64,000 bases of DNA from positions 2,963,517 to 3,027,516 of the forward strand of contig JAPVLO010000181.1 in NCBI GenBank assembly GCA_027257055.1, written 5' to 3'. Numbering within the stretch: the first letter of the stretch is position 1; every line of letters begins with the position of its first letter. Both the position numbers and the translations under genes were made by a program. A model generated the notes under the pieces. The model had not been told where the DNA came from. It searched no databases and saw nothing but the letters and a program-made list of their open reading frames with translations. Below, one piece after another: positions 23,311 through 34,051 of this stretch. The DNA comes from Cephalopachus bancanus. Taxonomy: Eukaryota > Chordata > Mammalia > Primates > Tarsiidae.

Positions 23311-24849
23311 AACTTTAGGCCTTTCTAGTCCTTTTAGACCAACATTTTAAAAGATCACCAATTTTTTGAAGAATGACAATATACAACAGTAGCAAAAGTC
23401 AATGGACTGACTGACTAGCTTTTACTAAATGGATAATTAATTAGCTCATCTATTTTAAATTAAAAGCAGGCTGGAAAGGATAATTACATTTTAAATAAAT
23501 GTTTTACCCATAAAATGTCCCACTGTAAACAGCCAGCAGCCAGGAGGCATACTTTCCTGGCATTAAAGTGGTTAGGTACACCACTGTATGTCCCTTCCAC
23601 TTCCTCCGGGCCAGAAGATGTTGCAATTTTTTGGATTTATGAATTGGCCAGGCCAGTCAGCATCTTGAACACAACAACTCTGCCTAGATCTATCCCTTAC
23701 CTGCTGAGCAGAGACAATTCCCCTCTCACTTGGAACCCCGGAGCCCTTTAAGTTGCTTGCTCTATAACCGTGGCAGCTGGACCCTACACAATTCTTCATC
23801 TCCTGACACCAGGCCTCACTAAATAAAAACTATGGTGCCTTGTTAGCCAACAACTGAGCGTGAAATCACGACACTGCAATCCCCTACCTTCAGAGTCAAT
23901 CAATTTTTTCCCACTACAGATCTGGATGCATACGGTTGATAAGGGGGAGGGGAATGGAATGAAATAAAAGAATGTGCCAGGGCAGCTGGGGCACACCCAC
24001 TTGGCATATTTTCCAGATAGTGAAATTAGTGCACTCAAATAAAACATTTAGAGCTAGTTCATACAACCAAGACGTGTGCTATCCAATGTCATCATCATGC
24101 TTTGAACTCACACAGGATGCAGAGTGGAGAGAACTGTCGAGACAGATATGCAGCCACGAACAAGCTTTTGTCAGCCTAAAATTGCTAACAGATTAGAGTA
24201 TGTTTGACAAGGCACTAAGATGGTAACATATGTTCTGTTTAAGAAGTATTAACATTTCATGCATTAGCGACATGCTAACGGAGAGAAAGCTTGAACTGCT
24301 AAAAACGATTAGAATGTCATGTGCAGTCCCCCAGCAGTTTGCCTCCACACTTGGAATCCTGTGTGTGCTTGTGCCGAAGGACGGGGACGGAGAGAAGACA
24401 GGAAAGGGAGACTGCCAGGAAGGGAAGAGCAGGAAGGACTAGGTAGTAGCATGCTGAAAGGGGAGATTTTTTTTTTAAAGAAGTTCCCAATGTGAGTGGC
24501 ATGTTGAGAAAATGGTTTCAGAAGAGGGAAGGAATCTTTTGAAATAAAGCTCTTTTCACCCTTTTATCTCACCCAAGTAACATTTCATATCTGTTATTAC
24601 TTCCCTTCTCCAAAGATTATTTACTCTGTTTCTTGGAATGGCTCTTTTGCTTACATTCTTGCAATGATTCTTTTTCAAGAGGGCAAAATTGTCTTATGGC
24701 CAAAATCGGAGAGTTTGAATATTATTATTTACAATAAGCTAGAACTGTTGCTCCATCCGGAGTGCCTTAAACTCATTAGGTCTCCAATACAGGGCGTGGT
24801 CTCCTTGATAACAAATTTTCACATATGGTGTGTCATGTTTTTGTATACA
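23311..24849. other. Intergenic DNA, possible LTR-like part
   Basis: No gene. The part at 23700-23850 has a TATA-like 'gctctataacc' and then 'ctaaataaaaac' about 55 bases later, a spacing seen in LTRs. I cannot match a family and leave it uncalled. Confidence 0.3.
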
Positions 24850-24960
24850 ATTTCAACAACTGTTCCTGCTGGTCTGCAGGTCCCTTACAGGTAGTAGCTA
24901 TGTCTTGTCTCCCACAATGCCTGGTAAACAGCAAGAACTGAATAAACATTTGTTGACTTG
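24850..24960 (+). mobile_element. L2 3' end
   Basis: 'gtagctatgtcttgtctccc', 'acaatgcctggtaaacagca' and 'gaataaacatttgttgactt' follow the L2 terminus. Confidence 0.7.
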
Positions 24961-25363
24961 TATTGATATGAAGGAAATGAGGAGATAAAATCATACTTAG
25001 AAGGAAGACATCCTACCAGCAGCCTTATTGACACGCCTCTCTTCACAGCTCTCCAGGACTCTTGTGCCTGACCACAGTCCTCATTACTCTGACCAGACTC
25101 ACTGATTAAGTCCATCTGTCCCACAAGAATGCAATGTCCTTAAGGGCCAGACCTGTGGAGGCATTCCACTTTCTATTTCATACTCACCGAAGAAGCTACC
25201 ATCAGATCTCATCAGAGAGACTGGAGTTGGAGCATTCCTTATGAGAATCTGTAGCTATATGCACATCATTATCTGATTTGCAGATTCCCCTTTAAAGTGA
25301 GTTTGTATTTCATGTTGTTCAGCTTAATTTTATTATTCACATGTTACTCAGAATCCAGAGATA

Positions 25364-25652
25364 AGCCAGGCTCGGTGGCTCAGCCTGTAATCCCGCGCCT
25401 TTGGAAGGCTGAGGTGAGTGGATTGCCTGAGCCCACGGGTTCGAGACCCGCCTGGGCGGCGAGACCTCCTCTCTACAATAAATCAAAAAATCAGCTGGGC
25501 GTGGTAGCACATGCCTGTAATTCCGGCTACTCGGAAGGCTGAGGCGGAAGGATCGCCGGAGCCCAGCAGGTCGAGGCTGTGGTGGCCGGGAGCGGCCACT
25601 GCACTCCAGTCTGGATGACAGAGTGAGACTCCAACTCAAAAAAAAAAAAAAA
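25364..25652 (+). mobile_element. Young lineage-type Alu
   Basis: Bracketed by the perfect 14-bp duplication AGAATCCAGAGATA (25350-25363, 25653-25666). It has the derived left-arm 'cgggttcgagacccgcct', the shortened 'gggcggcgagacc' and the right-arm GC hairpin. Confidence 0.95.
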
Positions 25653-25666
25653 AGAATCCAGAGATA

Positions 25667-26039
25667 ACTACTGATTATATATGTACGTGTGCATACACAT
25701 ATAGGTATGTGGAAATAGATAAATAAACTAACTCTAGGTCTCTTTACTTCATGACTGATTTTCTGATGATAACTGTAATATTAAACATGCTAATTTTAAT
25801 GTTAAACATAATTAAAAACATAGATGAGAAGATGAAAAGTTATCATACCAAGAGAGAAGTCATTTCAGAGTTGGTCATTATCTTGGATTATTTATGCACC
25901 TATCCAGATCTTTATGGGAAAGACAGAGTTGGGTTTTAATCCTGGAACTCACAGCCTCATTTCATACATAGCATGTCTGATAGCATCTACAATAAAGTAT
26001 AAGATAATGATCACATATGCAAATATAATCTGTTGGGGG
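25667..26039. other. Intergenic DNA, no feature recognised
   Basis: AT-rich, with no gene or nameable repeat. Confidence 0.45.
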
Positions 26040-26270
26040 AGAGGCAACGTGGTTTATATGGAGACCGGGCGTGTCTCACCAATCATTTTGAATTATCTGC
26101 AGGGTAAATAAGCAAGGCACATAATTTATTTAAACTTTCAAAAAGCCTTTGACAAGGTTCTACATCAAAGACAGTTTAGAAAAATAGAGTTAACATGGGA
26201 TTCAGAAGACTGTTTTCTCAGGGAGACAGAACTTGATTAAAGATGAAAAATAATGAGTAAAACCAACATT
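26040..26270 (+). mobile_element. Ancient CR1/L3-type LINE fragment
   Basis: The bases at about 26122-26168 translate as IIYLNFQKAFDKVLHQR, matching the conserved reverse-transcriptase block of CR1-clade LINEs (usually YLDFSKAFDKVPH). The reading frame decays soon after. Upstream 'taaataagcaaggcacataa' also fits this class. The part after the AluJ (27050-27470) may be more of the same element, but I cannot confirm this. Confidence 0.65.
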
Positions 26271-26666
26271 TTCCATCAGAGAAGTGTTCAAAGTAACTAG
26301 TAGCCAGTAATGGCTGGATTTTCTTTATTAAACGTTACCTTGGAGAGACAGCACACTCGAAAAAAAGATTGTTTTTAAAAAGCAAATCCTCAGGACCCAT
26401 CTGCTCTTTCACCTAATAAAACTCCTAAAACCATGGGGAGATCTGTGTGTGGGTGTGTACAGGTGTGTGTGTATGCTCATGTAGGAGAGAGAGGGAGAGA
26501 GAGGGAAAGTGATGGTGAGGTGAGGCTGCTGGGGGACCTGAAAATGTACCAAATTGGCTTCTCTGCACCCACCCCATGTCCAAGTTTGATTAGTGTCCTG
26601 CAAGATACATCATTTTTAAAGTCCAGTAAAATTATGGTAATAAAATATTCTAAATATTACTTTTTA

Positions 26667-27042
<376 letters not shown>

Positions 27043-28083
27043 GGAAGCTGTTTGGCATGGAAAAACAGAAGTTGAGAAGAATGACTAGAAAAGTTGATAA
27101 AATTGCAAAGGACACAACTGGGACATCATTGTACCATTGTCTGAACAGTAAAGCCAGGTAAACACTTTTAAAGTTTAAAAGGCTCTTTCAGGACACAGGA
27201 TAGGAAGGGCTTATATAACAGGTGGCTTTTCAAGGGAAAGCATCTAGTGAAAAACTGAAATAGGCTTAAGGAGTTTGGGAAGTTTAGAGAGGCTAGATCC
27301 ATAACAAATTAATAAAGGAAATGAGATTCTAGCTGCATCCCCACCTTTTAAAATGATCATGGAGACAGTCAGTCATGGCTCCTCAATGAAATTCCTTAGG
27401 GACAGGGGCTGAAGGGTGGCTGGCCTGGCAAGACACTTCTCCCGTTTCCCTCCATTAATGCAGAAGAGATTGAGCACAGACTATAAATGCTGCATTAGCT
27501 TTATCATTGTTGTCAACTCTAGTCACTAATGACCCAATTTGGGGTAGAGGGGAGCAAGGGAGAATGTTTCAGTCAAACAACAGTACTGCCTAAAGATGTA
27601 AAAGATCTTTTTTTGAGGTAATTAAAAATTTTCTGGCTACTTTAAAGCCTGGCTGTCTTATGCGCAGTGTGGCATAGAACAGCTTGTAGGCTGCAGATCA
27701 ATAAACTCCAGTTAACTTTCAAGTCATGTCGGCATGCAGCCCTGGCTGGTTTATTAATTTAAATTTCAGTCCTCTAAAAAGGTATGTCTAAAGAAATAAG
27801 GCGCTATGCGGATCGCGGTGAGATTGCTCAATCAGAATAGGTCTTCACATGTATTGGTTATTAACATCAACAGGAAATCTTAAAACACTGAAGAGAATAG
27901 GTCACCTCCCCCACTGTCTTACCCAGTTACTGTTTTTCTTAGGAATCCTGACTACCAATCCTTTTTGTTTTTAAGTGTAGTTGATATCCGAGCAGCAAAC
28001 ACCTATGGCTTTCCTTACACGGCATCAGCAATTCGTTAAGTACAAATAAAAAGATGAATATGAAAGGAGAGTTGTCCGATTTG
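27043..28083. other. Intergenic DNA, unresolved
   Basis: No gene. The first 430 bases look like an old repeat (possibly the continuation of the LINE at 26040), but no block is diagnostic. Confidence 0.35.
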
Positions 28084-28155
28084 TGCTGGTGTCCCGACCC
28101 ATGCTGGTGTCCCCACCCGTGCTGGTGTCCTGACCGGTGCCGATGTCCCCATCTG
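28084..28155 (+). repeat. 18-bp minisatellite, four units
   Basis: Units begin at 28084, 28102, 28120 and 28138 with the pattern TGCTGGTGTCCYSACCYR; the last is more diverged (TGCCGATGTCCCCATCTG). On the minus strand it lies inside an open frame (27939-28208), giving a His/Gly-rich run such as GHQHGWGHQHGSGHQHK. No gene context supports expression. Confidence 0.9.
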
Positions 28156-28626
28156 TAGCAAGATGTCTCCCTTTCTCTCCCTTTTCCCTGCACCCATGTC
28201 CCTAACACTTATTTAACGGTAAGGATACAACCAAAATGTCCAATAGAAGAAATAATAGGCTGGAAATAGCTTATATTTTACCTTCCAATCATCTCTCTTG
28301 CATGTTGTACCTTTGATGCTTCATAGTATTTGCTTTTAACAATGTGTCAAAGCCCTCGAATGTCCATCAGTGGATTACCCCTTTTTGTGGACATGCTCCA
28401 AGCATCAGGTTCTAGAATTTCTGCTCCAAAATGGCTGGTATTTAGAGGTATCCAAACTAATTTGACTATTAGACTATGACAAAAATTACTGTGCTAGTAC
28501 AGTTGTGGTTTTAAACTGTATCCTCGAGCTAATGCTTTTGTTATCTGTGTCACTTCTTCCTTGTTTGGATGGAGATAAGGGAGTGCTGCCTGAATCTAGT
28601 AAAACTGGTTAAAGACTAAAGCTGCA

Positions 28627-28921
28627 AGCAGCAACATGGATGGATATGGAGTTGATCATATTCAGTGATTTATCACAGAAACAAAGAACAGAGTTCCATA
28701 TGTTCTCACTCATAAACAGACCTTGAACAATTATAATGCTATAGGAAACTGATTGGCAGAAGTAGGAAATTGTCAGGGGAAGGGGGGTGGATTGGCCATT
28801 GAGAGAAACTGCTAGGGGAGGGAGGGGCATACCTCATCAACAAGGGTACCTGCATGATCAATGTTTATATACCTAACCCTGAAATGTACCCCACATCTTT
28901 ATAATAAATTTAAAAAACAAA
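28627..28921 (+). mobile_element. 5'-truncated L1 3' end
   Basis: Begins in the last codons of ORF2 ('cagcaacatggatggatatg') and runs through the 3' UTR with its G-rich tract. It ends 'tatacctaaccctgaaatgt' and 'ctttataataaatttaaaaa'. The duplication is ACTAAAGCTGCA (28615-28626, 28922-28933), perfect over 12 bp. Confidence 0.93.
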
Positions 28922-28933
28922 ACTAAAGCTGCA

Positions 28934-29214
28934 GTCACATTTTACTGTACCTACTGCATTTTTTATCCTGAAAGAAATATTTATGAAAAGTCAAGCCATC
29001 CACACATGGACCGTAATAATCGCATCTTAAGCATATGTTTTTTAAAAAATGCTTATATAGAAATCTCAAATGTTTTCAGACCCATTGTGCCTCCATGAAA
29101 TTAATATAGAACATTATCATTTTATTAATAACTGTGATATGCACTTGAAGAACCAACTGAAACAATATGTCACTTGTGCCACATATGTGAAGCATACCCT
29201 AACTCTTGTGCGGT
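28934..29214. other. Intergenic DNA, no feature recognised
   Basis: Nothing nameable. Confidence 0.4.
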
Positions 29215-29410
29215 CTGTTCTACTTTGCTTTCCTTGCATTTCATTGATGCTTGCCTGATATACTTTTCACATTTTACCTTGAGCTGACAATCTGTATCTC
29301 AGGTCATCTACTGCACTGCCAAGTGCCTGACAATAGGGGCCATGTCTTGTGCATCTGGGTCTCGCTCACAAAATCCATCTCTAATTTGTTGGCACTTAAC
29401 AAATGTTTGC
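29215..29410 (+). mobile_element. L2 3' end
   Basis: 'gacaataggggccatgtctt' and 'ttggcacttaacaaatgttt' match the L2 terminus. Confidence 0.65.
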
Positions 29411-30190
29411 TAATTTGTCTTCTGGTTCTCATTCATTTGGGCCATTTATTTTCACAGAGATCTTTCCTCTTTGGAAACTTGTTATATTCTTTTCATTTTG
29501 TTCCTGGTTCCCCAGCAACTATATGCAAATATTTCACTTTGTGTACAACATTATGCTAGATTTGCTATGGAACAGATCAGCCCTACTTCAAGAGGCTTCA
29601 TGGTCCCTTTGGGGATGAAAGGCAAACACTTTTAATATTAAACCAGATTAAATGCCAAACAGTGAAAAAAGATTCTAAGACGGTGGCTCAGTAAGGGCCA
29701 AAAAGTAACTGGAGTGAAGTGGGCTAGATTTTTTTTTATACAATAAATAAGCTTTTGCCAATTCTTCTTCCAACAAAAGGCTCTTTGGGGGCTATTTTTA
29801 CATTTGACATTTAGGACAGAGAAATGGCTACAAGAAACATTTCACTCTTCTCTTCCTGTATCACATGATAAACAACGACAAAAAGGTGACGGTAAATACC
29901 AATGGCTTCTCAGTCTCAGTGGCAGGAGACAAAAAGGAGGGGCAGGGACTGCGGCAAACATCAGGTCACAGCCTTTTCTAGAGAAAGCCACCAGTGCAGC
30001 CCTAACTGATCAACGTGTTAGAGAATGCCCAAAGTGATCTCATCCCTTTTTTTTTCTTTAAATGCGATGTAGGAAAATCTGTATTTTCGTGTAAAATATA
30101 CATAGTTTTAAAAGTCGACTATTATCTTACAGATTTAAAAACACTGCTTGAGGTAAATGCTGGGTGTATGGGCAGTACTGGTAAAGGCTT
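29411..30190. other. Intergenic DNA, no feature recognised
   Basis: No gene or nameable repeat. Open frames at 29804-30203 lack motifs. Confidence 0.4.
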
Positions 30191-30567
30191 TGATACAGTC
30201 TAGATTGCTGACCCTTCCAAATCTCAAGTTGAGATGTGATCTTTGGTGTTGGAAGTGGGGCCTAGTGGGGGGCAGTGGGGTCATGGGGACCCCTCACGAA
30301 TGGCGTGTTACCATTCTCAGTAATGGGTGAGTTCTTCTAGTTAACACTGGAACTGACTTTTTAAAGGTGCCTGGCACCTCTTTCTCTCTCTCTCTCTCTT
30401 GCTCCCATTCTCACCATGCTACATGCCAGTTCCCCTTGCCTTTCACCATGAATAAAAGCTTCCTGTGGCCTCAACAGAAGCTGAGCAGGTGCCAGTGCCA
30501 TGCAGAACTGTGAGCCAAACAAACCTTTCTTTATAGATTACCCAGGCTCACAAAACAGACTAATACG
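30191..30567 (+). mobile_element. Solo LTR of the ERVL-MaLR group (MST/THE1-like)
   Basis: Starts TGATACAGTCTAGATTG and ends near 'cagactaatac'. Between are 'ttccaaatctcaagttgaga', 'gaagtggggcctagtggggg', the (CT)n-rich 'gcctggcacctctttctctc' and the late block 'aactgtgagccaaacaaacc' with 'ctttatagattacccaggct'. These occur in the order seen in MaLR LTRs. No internal retroviral sequence adjoins it, so it is a solo LTR. Confidence 0.85.
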
Positions 30568-30612
30568 GGCTTCCCGGTTCCAAACCCCACAGTGCTTTAG
30601 AAAATAAAAGAA

Positions 30613-30890
30613 GCCGGGCGTGGTGGCTCAGCCTGTAATCCCGCGCCTTTGGGAGGCTGAGGTGAGTGGATTGCCTGAGCCCGCGGGTTCGAGACCCGCC
30701 TGGGCAACTTGGCGAGACCTCATCTCTACAATCAATCAAAAAATGAGCCGGGGGTGGTAGCGCGCGCCTGTAGTTCCAGCTACTCGGAAGGCTGAGGCGG
30801 AAGGATGGCGGGAGCCCAGCAGGTCAAGGTTGCGGTGGCCGGGAGCGGCCACTGCACTCCAGTCTGGGCGACAGAGTGAGACTCCAACTC

Positions 30891-30922
<32 letters not shown>

Positions 30923-30926
30923 GAAA
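30613..30926 (+). mobile_element. Young lineage-type Alu, long left-arm form
   Basis: Has the derived hairpin 'gcgggttcgagacccgcc' and the right-arm 'gtggccgggagcggccac', yet keeps the ancestral 'gggcaacttggcgagacc' that most other young copies have shortened. The tail is (AAAAG)n. Confidence 0.93.
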
Positions 30927-31794
30927 GACAACATAGCTGTAGGCTTGCCATCATGGACTGGTTGGGATGCACCTATAACCTATTTCTGTTCTCCTTTTCT
31001 GATCTTACTTTGTCTCTTGTCTTCTCTGACCTCCACCCACAGCTTAGTAATAATGACCCAGCTCTGGAATCTTTGTTTATCCCATCAAGCCCTGTCATGC
31101 TGGAGGCTCCCAAGTCTTTAGCTCTGCTTTTATTCTCTCTCTCTCGAACATACACCAACCTAAATTAAAGGATTCTTCCACTGTATAACCCCAGACTCGG
31201 CTTATTATCTTCACCTACTGCTTGTCCCTTCTGAGTTCTTTGACACCACCAGTGAAGACGACATCTGGTCAATTTGTTAGTCTGACAAAGTGGAGGTAAT
31301 TTTGATTCTTCTCCATCTATCTCCTCCCACTCTACCCAAACAACTGTCACACTGATGTTTTCTTTGAAAGAGCCACCTTTTGAGGGCCATGAAACGTAAA
31401 TCTCCTTCCTCAAACACTGTTTCCACTTTACTATTTTCTTGGCTTCACTCAGGCAAATTCTTGCTATCCTCTGCAGGCAACACATTCAGTCCCACTTTTG
31501 TACTTTTTGCTGGTTTAAAAAAAATCCCTTGTGTGTCTTTCTCAATTTCCACCAATTCCTGTTTTTCACTTCTCATGCCAGAGCCAGCCCTGATTTGCTA
31601 CTTCTTCACGGTTACATTCATTTCTTTTTTAAACCAAGTAATATGTTACATTGTAAGGCTGTCTAGTTTTTTTTTCACAGGTAAAGGAAACGAAAAACAA
31701 ACAAAACAACAAAAACAAAACGAAGTGACCATAAAAGATCTCAAACAAGCCTATTTTGTTTATCACAGACTTTGTGAAATTTGGGATTCATGAC
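30927..31794. other. Intergenic DNA, no feature recognised
   Basis: No gene. The open frames at 31165-31793 on both strands overlap each other and carry no domain; parts may be an old L2 ('ccaccagtgaagacgacatc'). Confidence 0.4.
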
Positions 31795-32055
31795 AGTTAC
31801 TGAGTACTTGTTATAGACCAGTCAAGCACGGAGCTACATACTGTATGTGTATGTATCATCTCATTTAATCGTCTCATTTAATCAACGAGCTTACAAGACA
31901 GACGCTAATTTTACTCCTGGCTTATAGGGAAAACTGAGGCTTAGAAAGGTTAAGACTCAGTCCAGGGCACAGAGCTGGTAAGTAGTGCAGTGCCATCGCA
32001 AGGCCCAGGCTGCTGGTGCTAGCCAAAGACATTAATCCCTACGCTATGCTGCCTC
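31795..32055 (-). mobile_element. MIR, nearly full length
   Basis: Complement of MIR: 'atcatctcatttaatcgtct', 'agggaaaactgaggcttaga', 'gcacagagctggtaagtagt'. A short duplication, 'cgtctcatttaatc', is seen at 31859-31882. Confidence 0.8.
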
Positions 32056-32481
32056 CAGAGTTAGGGAGACTTGTCTATACTGAGGGAAGTCCACTGCTAA
32101 CAAGACCTATGTGAATGTAATGAATGACTATCAACATAAGGTTTTGGCTTCATGACAGTTTGTGCCATATTGATCCCCTCAGACAATGTCAAGGGCAGAT
32201 AAAGCAATTGTTCTATTTCAAGTTTCCAAAGGAAGTCATATAAAACGTATTTTTAGAGAAGTCAACTTGTTTTCTTATCTAGACTTTGTTCTCTTATTAT
32301 TCATTTCTATTAAGGAGACAGTCTCTTCCCAAGATCCTCAGTTCTTTAAGGACCTTGTTTAAGCCTGTGAGGAGGCTGCCCAAATCCTTCTCACTTAGGT
32401 GGCCATTACTTACTTCTGCTTTTCATCACTCCATCCCTCCTAAAGCATAATAAGAAAAAGTGCAGGAAGAGTGATCCACTG
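32056..32481. other. Intergenic DNA, no feature recognised
   Basis: Nothing nameable. Confidence 0.4.
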
Positions 32482-32570
32482 CTTCTCTCTCTCTCTCTCT
32501 CTCCCCCCACCTACTCTCTCTTTCCCCACCCTAGCTCGCTCTCTCCCTCTCTCTTTCTTTCTTTATTGTA
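32482..32570 (+). repeat. CT-rich simple repeat
   Basis: An almost pure pyrimidine run, (CT)n with C-rich interruptions. Confidence 0.85.
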
Positions 32571-32625
32571 AGGCAAGTTCATTCAGATTTAGTGCTACCT
32601 GGCTTATCTGCTAAGTCTCAGAATT

Positions 32626-32897
32626 TTTTTTTTTTTTTGAGTCTTACTCTGTCACTCAGGTTGGAGCGCAGTGGCATGCTCACAGCCACCGCAGTCTCAA
32701 CCTGCGGTGATCCTTCCGCTTCAGCCTTCCAAGTAGCTGGAACTACAGGCACACGCCCCCATGCCTGGCTAATTTATTAAAAAATTTATTGTAGAGATGA
32801 GGTCTCACCAAGTTGCCCAGGCTGTTCTCGAACCCGTGGGCTCAGGCAATCCTCTCACCAAAGTGCTGGAATTATAGGCGTGAGTCATCGCATGGCC
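32626..32897 (-). mobile_element. Alu, intermediate type
   Basis: Complement of an Alu with duplication AAGTCTCAGAATT / AAGTCTTAGAATT (32613-32625, 32898-32910). On the element strand the B-box region is 'cacgggttcgagaacagcct' and the right arm 'gtggctgtgagcatgccact', both intermediate between the old copies and the young GC-hairpin copies. A few bases are missing near 32857. Confidence 0.92.
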
Positions 32898-32910
32898 AAG
32901 TCTTAGAATT

Positions 32911-33191
32911 TTTTTTTTGTTTTGAATTGGAGTCTCACTCTGTCGCCCAGACTGGAGTGCAGTGGCCGCTCCCGGCCACCGCAGCCTCGACCTGCTGGGC
33001 TCCGGCGATCCTTCCACCTCAGCCTCCCAAGTAGCTGGAACTACAGGCACACGCTATCACGCCCAGCTAATTTTTGATTTATTGTAGATATGAGGTCTCG
33101 CCAAGTTTCCCAGGCGGGTCTTGAACCCGCGGGCTCAGGCAATCCACTCACCTCAGCCTCCCAAAGGCGCGGGATTACAGGCTGAGCCACC
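32911..33191 (-). mobile_element. Young lineage-type Alu, 5' end trimmed
   Basis: Lies head-to-tail with the previous Alu, sharing its 13-bp flank. It has the right-arm 'gtggccgggagcggccac' and left-arm 'gcgggttcaagacccgcc'. It stops at the 'ggtggctcagc' block, about 10 bases short of the usual start. Confidence 0.92.
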
Positions 33192-33192
33192 A

Positions 33193-33218
33193 AAATGTAA
33201 GTAGGGAAACTTACATTT
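33193..33218 (+). repeat. Perfect 10-bp hairpin
   Basis: AAATGTAAGT, loop AGGGAA, ACTTACATTT. It sits between the trimmed Alu end and a long purine tract. Confidence 0.85.
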
Positions 33219-33224
33219 GAATTT

Positions 33225-33284
33225 GAAAAAAAAGAAAGAGAAAGGAAAGGAAAAGAAGGAAGAAGGGGGGAGGGGGGAGGGAGA

Positions 33285-33347
<63 letters not shown>
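33225..33347 (+). repeat. 123-nt uninterrupted purine tract with (GA)n
   Basis: Only A and G from 33225 to 33347: an AAAG/GGAA-rich part, a G-rich part, then about 30 GA units. No pyrimidine is present. Confidence 0.95.
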
Positions 33348-33350
<3 letters not shown>

Positions 33351-33469
33351 AAACATTGAGAGTTGGATGGTTCCCCAAGCTCTCCCTACTTCAAAAACCA
33401 AAATAATGTCTGCTCTGGTCTCTTAGCTTTAAAAATCCCAAGAAGGAACCTGGGAAATTATTCATTCAA

Positions 33470-33812
33470 ATTTTTGTTTTTTTCTTTATTCTATTTTAAA
33501 GACGTGGGGTACAGTTCAAGATTAGGTATACAAGTGGTCATCATACAGGTAAAGTGTGGACCTACCTTTGGACGCCACTTTGCCTGGGTTGAGGTCAGGT
33601 AACCTTTATGAATGTTACGTGTTTCCCTCTTCCATGGCAGTTTCCAGCTACTGCCAATCCCTTTCTTACAGTATTACAGTAATAAATGTTCAGAGTCTGC
33701 TTATGAGTGAGAACATCTGGTAGTCAGTCCTTTGCTTCTGTAATAAATCACTGAATATCATAGACTCTAAATCCATCTAAGTTGCTGCGAAGTCCATGTA
33801 ATTTTGTTCTAG
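33470..33812 (-). mobile_element. 5'-truncated L1 3' end
   Basis: Complement of the L1 end: 'tatgagtgagaacatctggt', 'tgcttctgtaataaatcact' and 'taagttgctgcgaagtccat' are the C-terminal ORF2 and early 3' UTR blocks. Its 3' UTR ('gacgccactttgcctgggtt') differs from the plus-strand L1 copies here, so it is another subfamily. Confidence 0.85.
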
Positions 33813-33998
33813 TGGAGCCGTGTTGAGCGGGAGAGTGATGGGTAGAAGCCTTGCTCTCTGTCTCCATCCCCCACCTCCTGCCACCCAAGAGAGACCTCCA
33901 AGGGGCTCAGAGAATTGCTCTGTACCTTGTTTTGGCCACAACTCACTATAAAAAGGGACACATTTCATTAAGTGACTCAGTATAGGTACGTACGTATG

Positions 33999-33999
<1 letters not shown>

Positions 34000-34044
<45 letters not shown>
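34000..34044 (+). repeat. (CA)n microsatellite
   Basis: About 22 CA units, preceded by an alternating 'tacgtacgtatgcata' stretch. Confidence 0.95.

Positions 34045-34051
<7 letters not shown>

Noticed and set aside
27939..28208. His-rich minus-strand open frame
   Set aside because: Its striking peptide comes from the 18-bp minisatellite. Nothing suggests transcription; reported only as a repeat.
31380..31793. Plus-strand open frame of 137 codons
   Set aside because: No recognisable domain, low-complexity end (KQTKQQKQNEV from an A-rich run), overlaps an equally open minus frame, no promoter or splice context.
33225..33347. Possible CRISPR-like or satellite array
   Set aside because: It is simple (GA)n/purine sequence with no repeat-spacer structure; the genome is eukaryotic.
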